Shown here: piece by piece, positions 18,701-27,424 of the stretch
Numbering within the stretch: the stretch's first letter is position 1
Layout of the letters: the number at the start of each line of letters is the position of its first letter
Source: Peptostreptococcaceae bacterium VA2
GTDB lineage: Bacteria > Bacillota > Clostridia > Peptostreptococcales > Peptostreptococcaceae
DNA length: 64,000 nt
Reading direction: 5' to 3'
NCBI GenBank assembly: GCA_000686145.1
Contig: JMMB01000007.1
Location: forward strand, 2,604,001-2,668,000
Program-made: the position numbers and the translations under genes
The notes under the pieces: model-generated
The model's database searches: none
What the model was told of the DNA's origin: nothing
What the model saw: only the letters and a program-made list of their open reading frames with translations

Positions 18701-19408
18701 TTATTTATTAAGCAAGTCATTTATTACGACAGAGGCTATCGTTAAACCTCCCACAGAAGGCACAAATGATGTACTTCCTGGTGTAATTTTTTTACCATTT
18801 AAAATTTTCTTTTTTAATTCAATTGGCTGTTCTGTTGAATAGGCAACTTTTAATTTTTTTATCCTTCTATCTTTAAGTTCTTTTCTCATTACTTTAGCTA
18901 ATGGACACATACTAGTTTTATGTATGTCAGTAACTACTATTTTAGTTGGGTCTAACTTATTCCCCATACCCATAGAACTTATTATTTCTAGTCCTTTGGC
19001 TTTGCAAGTTTCTATTAGATGTATTTTAGATGTAACCATATCTATAGCGTCTACTACGTAGTCATAATCCTCACATAATATCTGTTCGCTTGTATCTTTA
19101 TTATATACATCTCTAATAGCTTTAATGTTTATATTAGGATTAATATCAAGTATTCTTTCTTTCATAACTTCGACTTTATATTTTCCTACAGTAGAATGTA
19201 GTGCAGGGAGTTGTCTATTTATATTAGTTATATCAATATCATCAAAATCTACGATTGTGAGATTACCTACACCAGCTCTTGCGATTGCTTCAGCTGCGAA
19301 GCTACCTACCCCTCCTACACCAAATATAATTACATTTGAATCTTTAAGTTTTTCGATACCCTCGTCTCCTACTATTAGGCTAGTTCTCGTTGCGAAGTTG
19401 TTTTCCAT
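18701..19408 (-). CDS. tcdA: tRNA threonylcarbamoyladenosine dehydratase
   Basis: A 235-residue E1-like protein of the ThiF/MoeB/HesA superfamily, of the TcdA (CsdL/YgdL) type. The enzyme uses ATP to cyclise t6A37 of ANN-decoding tRNAs to cyclic t6A. The ATP-binding glycine loop FGVGGVGSFAAEA is at residues 29-41, and DFDDIDITNINRQ is the signature after the second strand. ATG with AAAGGAGACAAAACTAA upstream. It stands alone between two strong terminators. The symbol is the E. coli name for the tRNA enzyme and has nothing to do with clostridial toxin A. Confidence 0.9.
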   Translation of the reverse strand: MENNFATRTSLIVGDEGIEKLKDSNVIIFGVGGVGSFAAEAIARAGVGNLTIVDFDDIDITNINRQLPALHSTVGKYKVEVMKERILDINPNINIKAIRDVYNKDTSEQILCEDYDYVVDAIDMVTSKIHLIETCKAKGLEIISSMGMGNKLDPTKIVVTDIHKTSMCPLAKVMRKELKDRRIKKLKVAYSTEQPIELKKKILNGKKITPGSTSFVPSVGGLTIASVVINDLLNK

Positions 19409-19514
19409 TTAGTTTTGTCTCCTTTAATTTTTAATATAGTTAGTATATCCTAATTTAAGATATATTTTCAAGTCACAATCCTATTTAAGGCTAAAATATT
19501 TATCATAATATATA

Positions 19515-19559
19515 AAAAATACCAACTAAGATTTAGTCTAAATCTTAGTTGGTATTTTT
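19515..19559 (-). terminator. Terminator of the prd operon (21-bp stem)
   Basis: 19515-19535 is perfectly complementary to 19539-19559 with a three-base loop. On the minus strand it ends in a U-run. It lies 18 bp after the TauE-like gene and sets the end of the prd transcript. Confidence 0.88.
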
Positions 19560-19576
19560 ATAATTTTTTTCAATAT

Positions 19577-20452
19577 TTATTTTATTTCTTCTTTATTGAA
19601 AGCTTTCTTTAACATTGTTACAGAAGTATAAGCTATAACTACTATAACTACCCACTTTAATATATCCATCGGCATTTCTTTTACAAGGAATGCCGCTATA
19701 ACTACACCTATAACCCCACCTATAGTTATAAATAAAGAAGTTTTCTTTGCATAAGCACCTTCTTTTATAAATTTAATACTAGCTACTGGCATTAACAATG
19801 CACAAGAACCCATCATTATAGGAAATGCAACTTTTGAAGACATACCTAAAAAATATACCATTGCCATGCATGGAGAATATAGCCCAACTCCAGCTGTCAT
19901 TAATGCACCTAATATAAAGTTACCAACAACACCTATAGCTAGTTTCATTCCGCTTAATCCTATTGCATCTCCGCCACCTGGCATTAATTTCAGTTGAGAT
20001 AATAACATTAATACTGCAGTAATAGCTAATGCAAATCCCATTACTATTTGTATTTTTCTCTCATCCATTTTAGATATTACACCAGCACCCACATAAGAAC
20101 CTATAACAGCTGCTGCTATTAAACTTATTAATGTAACTGGCTCAACTTTTATAACAGCTGTAAGTATAAATGCTTCCAAAACTACAGGTATTGTATGACA
20201 TACATTTAAAGTACCTGGTATAAGTCTATCTGGAACATTCATTTTTAATACATTCATCATTGCTACTGTTGGAGCAAATGAACCTATTCCTAAAGTATCG
20301 AAAAAATCCGTTACAAATCCTGTAAGGAAAGATTTTCCTGCAGGTACATCTTCAAAACTATTCTCAACTTTAGCTTTTGATACATCTTTGAAAAAGTTAA
20401 ATCCAAATAATGATACCGTTGCTGCTAACAATATTCTTAATAAACTTATCAT
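19577..20452 (-). CDS. TauE/SafE-family membrane transporter in the prd operon
   Basis: A 291-residue protein with about 8 membrane segments. The repeated half-pattern VTDFFDTLGIGSFAPTVAMM near residue 50 and GALMTAGVGLYSPCMAMVYF near residue 185 are the paired motifs of the TauE/SafE (DUF81) family of putative anion exporters. Known members carry sulfite, sulfoacetate or similar anions. Here it is the last gene of the proline reductase operon, 76 bp after prdF and before the terminator. Export of the product 5-aminovalerate, or an exchange with proline, is an attractive guess from position only. ATG with TTGGGAGGAATAATAC upstream. Confidence 0.8.
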   Translation of the reverse strand: MISLLRILLAATVSLFGFNFFKDVSKAKVENSFEDVPAGKSFLTGFVTDFFDTLGIGSFAPTVAMMNVLKMNVPDRLIPGTLNVCHTIPVVLEAFILTAVIKVEPVTLISLIAAAVIGSYVGAGVISKMDERKIQIVMGFALAITAVLMLLSQLKLMPGGGDAIGLSGMKLAIGVVGNFILGALMTAGVGLYSPCMAMVYFLGMSSKVAFPIMMGSCALLMPVASIKFIKEGAYAKKTSLFITIGGVIGVVIAAFLVKEMPMDILKWVVIVVIAYTSVTMLKKAFNKEEIK

Positions 20453-20528
20453 GTATTATTCCTCCCAATATATTACTAGCAGATTTAAATATAATAATAT
20501 TAAAATCCACTAGTACTCATCTTATATT

Positions 20529-21536
20529 TTATTTAAGTATAAATCCGTGTTTCACTGGATCATGTTCGTCTATAACAAACTGATTAAATCCTGTTATATA
20601 AGCAGCACCTGTTATTTCAGGTATTATTGATTCGTAGTCTCCCACTTTATCAACACCTACTATTCTTCCTTTAAATAAAGTTCCTAATATACTTTCGTAT
20701 ACAAATAATTCATTTTCTTTTAGTTCACCTTTAGAATATAAAGTAGCAAGTTTAGCACTTGTTCCTGTTCCACATGGAGATCTATCCACTTGCCCTTGAC
20801 CAAATATAACTACATTTTTGTAAGTAGCTTCTGGGTGAGTTGGCTCATCATATATTTCAATTAAGTCAACAGTGTTTATATGAGCTAATTCTGGATGTTG
20901 TATTTCTATAGTTTTGTTTATTATGTCTCTCATTTCTAAAGCTATTTCAGTTAATTTTTGAGTATTTTTAGTTTCAACTTTTAACCCTAATTGTTTAGCA
21001 TTAACTATAGCAAAGAAACTTCCTCCAAAAGATATATCAAAAGTTACAGTTCCTATTTCTGGCATTTCTATTTTAACGTCTCTTTTATATAAAAATGCAG
21101 GTACGTTTACTATAGAAACTTCTTCAACTCTGTCATTTTCAACTTTAGCTTGAGCTCTAACTATCCCAGCAGGAGTATCCATAACTACTTTAGTTATAGG
21201 CTCTTGTTTTTCTACCATTCCTGTTTCTATAGCTACAGTTACTGCACCTATTGAACCATGGCCACACATATTTAAATATCCGCCACCATCCATGAATATT
21301 ATTCCAAAATCAGCTTCAGCATTAACTGGTTGAGTTAATATAGAACCAAACATATCATTATGACCTCTTGGCTCTAACATTATAGCAGTTCTTAAGTAAT
21401 CTAAGTTTTTTTCTAAGTATTCTTTTTTTTCTGCCATAGTGTTTCCTTTTATATTAGGAATTCCACCTGTTACTATTCTTGTTGGTTCCCCCATTGTATG
21501 AGAATCTATCGCATTTATACTTCTTGAAAATTTCAT
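20529..21536 (-). CDS. prdF: Proline racemase PrdF
   Basis: A 335-residue, cofactor-independent proline racemase that converts L-proline to D-proline, the substrate of the reductase. The two catalytic cysteines are in the expected settings: Cys91 in NMCGHGSIGA and Cys255 in DRSPCGTGTSA. One acts as acid, the other as base. The substrate motif DSHTMGEPTRIV is at the N-terminus. Both cysteines and spacing fit proline racemase; an epimerase of hydroxyproline would be an alternative from this family, but the prd context argues for proline. ATG with ATGAGGAGGGTACATA upstream. Confidence 0.95.
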   Translation of the reverse strand: MKFSRSINAIDSHTMGEPTRIVTGGIPNIKGNTMAEKKEYLEKNLDYLRTAIMLEPRGHNDMFGSILTQPVNAEADFGIIFMDGGGYLNMCGHGSIGAVTVAIETGMVEKQEPITKVVMDTPAGIVRAQAKVENDRVEEVSIVNVPAFLYKRDVKIEMPEIGTVTFDISFGGSFFAIVNAKQLGLKVETKNTQKLTEIALEMRDIINKTIEIQHPELAHINTVDLIEIYDEPTHPEATYKNVVIFGQGQVDRSPCGTGTSAKLATLYSKGELKENELFVYESILGTLFKGRIVGVDKVGDYESIIPEITGAAYITGFNQFVIDEHDPVKHGFILK

Positions 21537-21566
21537 TATGTACCCTCCTCATATTGTTTATTAATC

Positions 21567-22034
21567 TTACTTATTTTTCTTCATTTTTAGTTTAAGTAAT
21601 GCTAGTGCTTTTTTAGCATCTAGTTGGTTTACGGTATTTTCACCGACCACTTCAGTTTCTATTCCTTTAGCTGACTTATTAAAATCTACTATAGTGTCCA
21701 TATATTTATTTGTAACAACAAACTTTGCTTGTGTTCCATTAAATGCAAGACCTACCACAGGAATATTTCTTTTACCAATCTCTTCAATAGTATTAGCATA
21801 ATCCACATGAGAATTACCCCAACCATCACATGAAATTATAACACCATCAGCCCTCATAGCTTCTATCCATGCGGCACTTCTTTGACCAACAAATTCTTTT
21901 TCATTGTTATCTTGAGGCGTTCCTACTATCATAATCCCTAAAAGATCGATATCCTTATCATTACTAACAATATCTAATAATGGATCCCTAAAATGATGAA
22001 GGGATGTTTCTTTAGTAGATGGTCCTATTCCCAT
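21567..22034 (-). CDS. prdE: PrdE, paralogue of the PrdA pyruvoyl-subunit half
   Basis: A 155-residue protein that aligns along its whole length with PrdA residues 420-575. It opens GIGPSTKETSLHHFRDPL against PrdA CIGPASKEMSRHYFREPL, and later has GNSHVDYANTIEEIGKRNIPVVG against GNNHIDFASHIEQIGMRGIPVVG. The place of PrdA's pyruvoyl-forming Cys is taken by the initiator Met-Gly, so PrdE cannot form a pyruvoyl group in that way. The ATG at 22034 has AGAAGAGGTGATATT upstream. It starts 13 bp after prdD. Its role in proline reductase is not established. Confidence 0.88.
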   Translation of the reverse strand: MGIGPSTKETSLHHFRDPLLDIVSNDKDIDLLGIMIVGTPQDNNEKEFVGQRSAAWIEAMRADGVIISCDGWGNSHVDYANTIEEIGKRNIPVVGLAFNGTQAKFVVTNKYMDTIVDFNKSAKGIETEVVGENTVNQLDAKKALALLKLKMKKNK

Positions 22035-22047
22035 AATATCACCTCTT

Positions 22048-22809
22048 CTAAGTCATAGCTCTAAGGGCACCATCTCTATATTCATTAGGAGATATAATCA
22101 TAGGTACATTTGCTATATCTATTATAGATTTTCCTCCATCTAAACCACTAGGTTCATCTGGAAATAATTGATTGTCATACATTGCACCTTGCCCTGCTAT
22201 TTGTTTTAATATAACTACTTTTTGGGTTGCATTAGGCTTTATTTTGTCAAAATATTCACTAATTTGTGTAGCATTTCTGCCATCTTCTTCTCTTAAAACA
22301 TTTCTAATTTCTTGTATAAAATCATCACATGCTTTAAATGCTGCTAATGGAAGGTTTCTTTCGTATGGAAGTCCCCCCTTAACAGTAACGTCTATATGTA
22401 TTATATGATCTGTTATTGAAGGTGTTCCATATTTTCCAAATTTAATTTGATTTTTAAGATTTCCTTCTGAAGATCCAAACTCATGCATCTGTCTACCATC
22501 TTCATCTACACCCGTCAACATAACATATACACCAGTCAAAGTATGAGTTATTCCTTCTCCCAACTTACCTAACACTTTAGTAGATATTGGAATGATGTCC
22601 ATAATAGTATTTATATCTCTATCATAGTCTCCAGGTTTAATTATATTTAATTTTATATCTGATATTAAATCACTTTGATCCTTTATTAATTGCATTTTTG
22701 ATGCGTCTAGGCAAAGTGAATTTTTATTTATTATTGTTTTAGAGTCTATTTTAACTTCATTAATATAAAACGGCTTTATAACAAGCCTTCTTAATATCTT
22801 CTCTTCCAT
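22048..22809 (-). CDS. prdD: PrdD, paralogue of the PrdA N-terminal half
   Basis: A 253-residue protein starting at the ATG at 22809 (AGGTGGTAATT upstream). A GTG nine bases earlier lies in that ribosome site. It aligns with PrdA residues of about 167-420: VYVMLTGVDEDGRQMHEFGS with PrdA IIMMVTGTDEDGVQIGEFGS, KQIAGQGAMYDNQLFP with KEIMGQGAMHDNLILP, and VPMIISPNEYRDGALRAMT with VPVVLSPLEVLDGGIHALT. It stops exactly where PrdA is cut to make its pyruvoyl subunit. It lacks PrdA's first 160 residues. PrdD and PrdE together thus look like a split copy of PrdA. Confidence 0.88.
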   Translation of the reverse strand: MEEKILRRLVIKPFYINEVKIDSKTIINKNSLCLDASKMQLIKDQSDLISDIKLNIIKPGDYDRDINTIMDIIPISTKVLGKLGEGITHTLTGVYVMLTGVDEDGRQMHEFGSSEGNLKNQIKFGKYGTPSITDHIIHIDVTVKGGLPYERNLPLAAFKACDDFIQEIRNVLREEDGRNATQISEYFDKIKPNATQKVVILKQIAGQGAMYDNQLFPDEPSGLDGGKSIIDIANVPMIISPNEYRDGALRAMT

Positions 22810-22874
22810 AATTACCACCTTTTTATAAACCCTTCTCCTTAAATAAGAAGAAGGGTTTTAGTAAAAGCTATATT

Positions 22875-23600
22875 TTAAACATGAGCTTTATATTCATATG
22901 GTAATGATACTATTTTACCAGCAGATGGTATTTCTATTAACTGCTTTAAAGTATCTCTTAATATATTAGTTTGCATTTCTATGTTATTTGGTTCCCCAGC
23001 GTTAGCACCCATTGGAACTAAAGGAGCAACTGCTCTTGGACTTCCGTTTTGTCTAACTACTGGTGGTAAAGCTGCGATTACTATTGTAGGTATTCCAGCA
23101 GCTTCTATTGCTCTCTGCACGATCACGGCAGTTCTATGGCAAGTACCTCAGCCAGCTGTTAAGACTACGCCGTCTACGCCTTCTTCTTTTAATTTTTGAG
23201 CTATAGCAGGTCCACTTTCTTCAGTGAAAGCTGTTTGGTCTCCACCACCACCCATAAATCCGTAATGAACAGGCGCAACACCTTTTATAAATCCTTGTGC
23301 AGCTAATTCATGTAATCTATCTATTGGGAACATGCAGTTTATGTCTTTATTAACATCTCCATTATCATATCCACCGTGTGAAACCATCATTTCGTCAACT
23401 GTAGCAGTATTTGGTATTTCTCTAAATGTAGTATCTCCTGCTAAATTAAATCTCTTATCAGATTTTAAGTGAACACCAGCTGCTGTAGCTAAAGCAATTG
23501 TCATATCTTTTAATTCTTTAGTTACAGGAGTCCATACTGGAGGAGGTGTTATTGGAACAAATATTTCAGATTGAAGTCCTTTTATTGTTGTAAGGCTCAT
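22875..23600 (-). CDS. prdB: D-proline reductase selenoprotein subunit PrdB (UGA = Sec151)
   Basis: The gene is read through an in-frame TGA at 23148-23150 and gives 241 aa. PrdB is the selenocysteine-containing subunit of D-proline reductase. Sec151 lies in LTAG-U-GTCHRTAV, so it forms a UxxC redox motif with Cys154, as in the glycine reductase-type B proteins. It attacks the C-N bond of D-proline activated by the pyruvoyl group of PrdA. The reading frame stays open and protein-like on both sides of the TGA; a standard table would call two broken ORFs. A small stem (23115-23118 with 23128-23131) starts 16 bases after the TGA and may be the SECIS. ATG with GGGAGAGGAAACAC upstream. Confidence 0.96.
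23115..23147 (-). promoter_or_regulatory. Possible SECIS element of prdB
   Basis: CTGC and GCAG can pair at 23115-23118 and 23128-23131, 16 bases after the UGA on the minus strand. The stem is short, so this is weaker than the selD hairpin. The true element may have more pairs around it. Confidence 0.4.
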
Positions 23601-23616
23601 GTGTTTCCTCTCCCTT

Positions 23617-23898
23617 CTATTTTTCAGAGTTTTCTTTTATTTTTTTTATCTTTTCTTCAGTTCTTCTTATATTTTCTACATAATTTGCATTAGGTATTGG
23701 ACTTAACACCTCGGGATAGCTTAGTAAAAATCCAACTTCTAGACCTAATTCCAGTTCGTAGTCAGTTATAAGCATTCTTTTTGGTATCTTGAATTGTCCA
23801 AGTCTTCCTTTTAGGTCTATAGTAACTCCACCGTCTGTAAGCTCAACTATAACACCTTCATACATTCTTTCTGTAGAGATATATTTTAATCTATCCAT
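23617..23898 (-). CDS. Small prd-operon protein, CBO2463/CBO2479-domain type
   Basis: A 93-residue protein between prdA and prdB. Small proteins at this place are known in proline reductase operons of Clostridia, and I believe they belong to the CBO2463/CBO2479 domain family; no function is assigned. The middle, EGVIVELTDGGVTIDLKGRLGQFKIP, looks like a small OB/S1-like beta barrel (pattern only, shown here as a motif region at about residues 15-40), and the end is a charged helix. Two ATGs are possible; I use the second (9 bases from GAGG). A role in assembly or recoding of the reductase is speculative. Confidence 0.75.
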   Translation of the reverse strand: MDRLKYISTERMYEGVIVELTDGGVTIDLKGRLGQFKIPKRMLITDYELELGLEVGFLLSYPEVLSPIPNANYVENIRRTEEKIKKIKENSEK

Positions 23899-23929
23899 TA
23901 TCATTTACCTCTTTCAACTTGGCATTTTT

Positions 23930-25801
23930 TTATTTTTCGTATATTTCTATTCTCTTTTTACTCTTTGGTAAACTTTGCTCATTTTCTTCTAATACTATTT
24001 TTTGTCCTATTTCTTTTTCTATAGCTTCTATGTTGTTTAACTTAACATTAGCATTCCATTTTCTTTCTGGAGCTTTTACTTCTTCTCCACCTATTACAGA
24101 CTTAAGCATTGCTAAAGCTCTTATAGCATCTTCTGGAGATAATGTATTGTTTGATAATATTTCATTTTCTATACCTTGTTTAGACTTATTGTTGTCTATC
24201 ATGTACTTCATGTATTTGTTACCAACTACTAAAGCACCTTGAACAGCTGAGAATGACATACCAACTACTGGAATACCTCTCATACCTATTTGCTCTATGT
24301 GAGATGCGAAATCTATATGGTTATTTCCGAAACCTTCAGTTGTTACTATAGCTCCATCAACACCCATAGCTTCTATCATCATACCTAATCTCTTAGATAC
24401 ATAGAATTTTTCAGCATTTACTTGTGGAGAACCAACAAACACAACACCTACTAAATCTACTTCTTCATCTTCCATAGCCTTTATTACTAATGGCTCTCTG
24501 AAGTAATGTCTTGACATTTCTTTAGATGCAGGTCCTATACAAGTTAATGCATGTATACCACCATCTAATACTTCAAGTGGAGATAATACAACTGGAACAT
24601 TTCCTAAGTCAACATTCGGTTGAGCTCCTAATGTACCAACTGGTTCAACTGGTAATATTAAGTTGTCATGCATTGCACCTTGACCCATTATCTCTTTGAT
24701 AACTACAACTCTTTTCTTACCTGTTCTTTTATATTGAGTTAATTCTTCAGTATCTACTACTAAAGCTTCATCAGCTTTCTTTAATGCTTCTCTTATTTCT
24801 TGAGTTATATAATCACTAGCACAGTGTGCAGCTAAAGGTCCTGGTCTTTCCATGTTAGTACCAGCTTTTATTGTCACTTGTGTTTTTATGAATATATCAC
24901 CTTTGTCAGGAGCACCAGGTCTTCCCCACATTATGTTAGTTTCTAATACACCCTCAGAAGATCCAAATTCACCTATTTGAACTCCATCTTCATCTGTACC
25001 AGTAACCATCATTATTATACCATCTAAAACTCTAGTTACTCCACTACCTAATTCGCCTTCTTCTTTAGCTGCGATTGGTTGTACATCCATTACAGTTTCA
25101 CTGTAAGTGTTGTATTTATCTGGAGTTATTATTTCTAACTTAAGATCTACTACTAAATCTTGGCTGTCTATAGCTTCTTTAGTTAAATCATCAGGAGTTC
25201 TTATATATAAAGTTGTTCCTTCTATTTTAGTTTCTGGTCCAAACTCAACATTTTCTATTTTGAAATGTTTCTTAGTTAATTGTCTTAATGGCTTAGCTTC
25301 TACTTCAACTTCAGCATTAGCTTGTGTAGCTTCTATTGCTACTGAATTTTGCTCTTGTACTTGTACTGGAGCTACACCCATTTGAGATGCCACTGATAAA
25401 GGTATTTCTAAGTTTATATCTCTACCTTCACCTATATGTATCTTTATTGTTTGTCCAGTTGTTGCTGTAACAGGCGCTACTTGCGCTACTGGAGCTACAG
25501 GTGCTACTTCTTTAGTTTCTTCCTTAACTTCCTCTTTAGCTTCTTGTGCTACTATTCCCTCTAAACAATCTGATGTTAAAGGTGATAATGCATCTACAGT
25601 TTTAGTTAATTTAGCTCCTAAAACTTGCTCTATCTTTAAACAATTCTCTGGTATTGTTAATAATCCAGAATCCTCTAAATCAGCAAATATTGCTGGATCT
25701 TCTAAGTTTGATGGTTCTATTATAGTTCCTGCTTCAAATCTACAGCAACATATTGCTGGATCGTTAGCATGAGCTTTAGCTGTTTCTACAGTTATTGACA
25801 T
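23930..25801 (-). CDS. prdA: D-proline reductase proprotein PrdA
   Basis: A 623-residue precursor. In Clostridium sticklandii PrdA is cut at an internal Cys, which becomes the pyruvoyl group that binds D-proline as a Schiff base. Here the matching Cys is residue 421 (codon 24539-24541) in HALTCIGPASKEMSRHYF. Processing would give a subunit of about 420 aa and one of about 200 aa. The N-terminal region (1-83) has several Cys (ICCC at 17-20), followed by a flexible, Glu- and Pro/Val-rich linker (84-115) with APVAPVAQVAPV. ATG with GCAAGGAGGTATTTGTA upstream, 18 bp after prdC. Substrate reduction takes place with PrdB. Confidence 0.97.
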   Translation of the reverse strand: MSITVETAKAHANDPAICCCRFEAGTIIEPSNLEDPAIFADLEDSGLLTIPENCLKIEQVLGAKLTKTVDALSPLTSDCLEGIVAQEAKEEVKEETKEVAPVAPVAQVAPVTATTGQTIKIHIGEGRDINLEIPLSVASQMGVAPVQVQEQNSVAIEATQANAEVEVEAKPLRQLTKKHFKIENVEFGPETKIEGTTLYIRTPDDLTKEAIDSQDLVVDLKLEIITPDKYNTYSETVMDVQPIAAKEEGELGSGVTRVLDGIIMMVTGTDEDGVQIGEFGSSEGVLETNIMWGRPGAPDKGDIFIKTQVTIKAGTNMERPGPLAAHCASDYITQEIREALKKADEALVVDTEELTQYKRTGKKRVVVIKEIMGQGAMHDNLILPVEPVGTLGAQPNVDLGNVPVVLSPLEVLDGGIHALTCIGPASKEMSRHYFREPLVIKAMEDEEVDLVGVVFVGSPQVNAEKFYVSKRLGMMIEAMGVDGAIVTTEGFGNNHIDFASHIEQIGMRGIPVVGMSFSAVQGALVVGNKYMKYMIDNNKSKQGIENEILSNNTLSPEDAIRALAMLKSVIGGEEVKAPERKWNANVKLNNIEAIEKEIGQKIVLEENEQSLPKSKKRIEIYEK

Positions 25802-25819
25802 TACAAATACCTCCTTGCA

Positions 25820-27106
25820 TTATTTTTTTCTTCTATATATTTTATGTCCCGAAGCTCTTAAAACATGATCAGTACTATGGTATACAGGCATTCCTAACCT
25901 AGGCGCCACTTGCATCACTGTGTTAGTTCAGTCCTCGCAATTTCCTATTAATACTGCTTCTGCTCCTTGACTTTTTAACTTTAATACTTTTTCTGCTTGT
26001 CCTGGGCATATTCCTGGTAAATCACATCTGAATCTGCCATTTACTTCAACCATTCTCTTACATTTTTCTTCTGCTACAACTTCAGCTCCCATTAAAGATG
26101 CGATTTCCTTTAATCTATCTTCTTGGGCTCCACATTCACAAGCAATTATACCTAATTTTTTAGTTTCGTTAGGTAATGGCATTGATACTAATATTCCTCC
26201 TAAAGTTTTAGTTACAGGACTTTCCTCTTCACCGTGTCTACCAGTAAAAGGTCCACCTAAAACAATTTCTCCATAAGGCTTTACATATCCACCACATTGT
26301 TCAATAAAGTTGATTATTGGCATTCCTATTGGAACATCCATAAATACTCTACCATTATTTTCTGCTCCTTTTACTCTTCCTCCAACAGTTATATCTTTAG
26401 TTATAAAAGGTTTTCTTTCGTCTATTGCCTCAACTACTCTTTTAATAGTTTCTATGTTACAAACAACAGCTTTAGCTTCTATTGGAAGTTGACCTGGAAC
26501 AAGAGTTACACCTAATAATTCTCTTATTATAACTCTTTCATCTCCAGCTGGATACATATCTGGTAAATATTTAAGTTCTATTTTGTCTTCATTTTTACAA
26601 GCCTTTGCTAATGCTATCATAGCTTTTTTATATTTTGGCTTTATAGCTATATAAGCTTTATCAGCTTTAGTTATATCAAGGATATATTTTAATCCTTTAA
26701 CTAAAATTTCAGGGTTGCTTTCCATAAGCGCTACATTATGTCCTAAAACAGGCTCACATTCTGCTGCATTTGCTATAATATATCCACCATTAAGGTCTAC
26801 ATTAAGCTTAACATGAGTTGGGAAACCTGCTCCTCCTGCTCCAACTATACCAGCCTCTTTTATAGTTTCTAAGTGATTTTCTGTGTCTTTTAACTTCACA
26901 TACTCATCTGGTTGGTTTTCATCAGATTCTATTAATATAGATGTTTCTGTGATATCAGTAACTTTACCATATACACTTGCATGTATATTTGCTCCTAATC
27001 CCTGGGGTTGCGCTATAAGTTGTCCTTTTTTAACGTTTTCTCCAACCTCAACAATAGGATTACAAGGTGCACCTACGTGCTGTTTTAATTCTATTTTTAT
27101 TTTCAT
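25820..27106 (-). CDS. prdC: PrdC, RnfC-like electron transfer selenoprotein (UGA = Sec393)
   Basis: A 428-aa protein when the in-frame TGA at 25928-25930 is read as Sec. PrdC is the RnfC-related protein thought to pass electrons from NADH or the Rnf complex to proline reductase. The N-terminus (KIELKQHVGAPCNPIVEVG), the RnfC flavin-binding pattern GIVGAGGAGFPTHVKL and a C-terminal Cys set are visible. The end reads IGNCED-U-TNTVMQVAP, so Cys390 and Sec393 form a CxxU pair. Another 35 residues follow to a TAA that lies directly before the prdA ribosome site. Without Sec the protein would lose these residues. ATG with CACGGGGTGAAAAATT upstream. Confidence 0.95.
25887..25907 (-). promoter_or_regulatory. 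Likely SECIS element of prdC
   Basis: On the minus strand CCTA and TAGG pair around a three-base GGU loop, with an outer GGC/GCC pair beyond a small internal loop. It begins 20 bases after the UGA. GGU in the apical loop is typical of bacterial SECIS hairpins that bind SelB. Confidence 0.6.
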
Positions 27107-27138
27107 AATTTTTCACCCCGTGACTATTTTCTTTCACA

Positions 27139-27166
27139 CTATTTATATAAGCATATTTTATGCCAA
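27139..27166 (-). promoter_or_regulatory. Sigma-54 promoter of the prd operon
   Basis: On the minus strand TTGGCAT-AAAATA-TGCTT (27151-27166 for the core) has GG at -24 and GC at -12, exactly 12 bp apart, as required for sigma-54. Transcription would start near 27139, giving a leader of about 33 bases before prdC. PrdR, a sigma-54 activator encoded just upstream, is the obvious activator. Confidence 0.88.
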
Positions 27167-27320
27167 CTTTTTAAAATCAATTCTTTTTTATGATTTTTTT
27201 TAGAATTGTTTTATAAAACAGTGCTTTTCAGACAAATTACATGTAAATATCTTGTATATTTTTTTAAAACAACATAGTTTTTTTCTATACTAAACATATC
27301 GGAAATTGTTTTTTTCTATA

Positions 27321-27347
27321 AAAACGTCAGTAAACTGACGTTTTTTT
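27321..27347 (-). terminator. Terminator after prdR
   Basis: AAAACGTCAG (27321-27330) pairs with CTGACGTTTT (27335-27344). It separates prdR from the prdC transcript; it may also act in the other direction, because T-runs lie on the plus strand too. Confidence 0.75.
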
Positions 27348-27424
27348 GTTTATTAATTAATTTTTATCGTTGACTATATATAGTACACGTTAGTTTAAGC
27401 ATATTTAATCGTTTTAATACAAAA

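Noticed and set aside
18701-19408. Connection of tcdA with clostridial toxin A
   Set aside because: The protein is an E1-like tRNA-modifying dehydratase; the shared symbol is a coincidence.
22875-23600. prdB as a broken pseudogene with two fragments
   Set aside because: The stop is a TGA in the UxxC active-site motif of a known selenoprotein, the frame is intact on both sides, and tRNA-Sec, selA, selB and selD are present.
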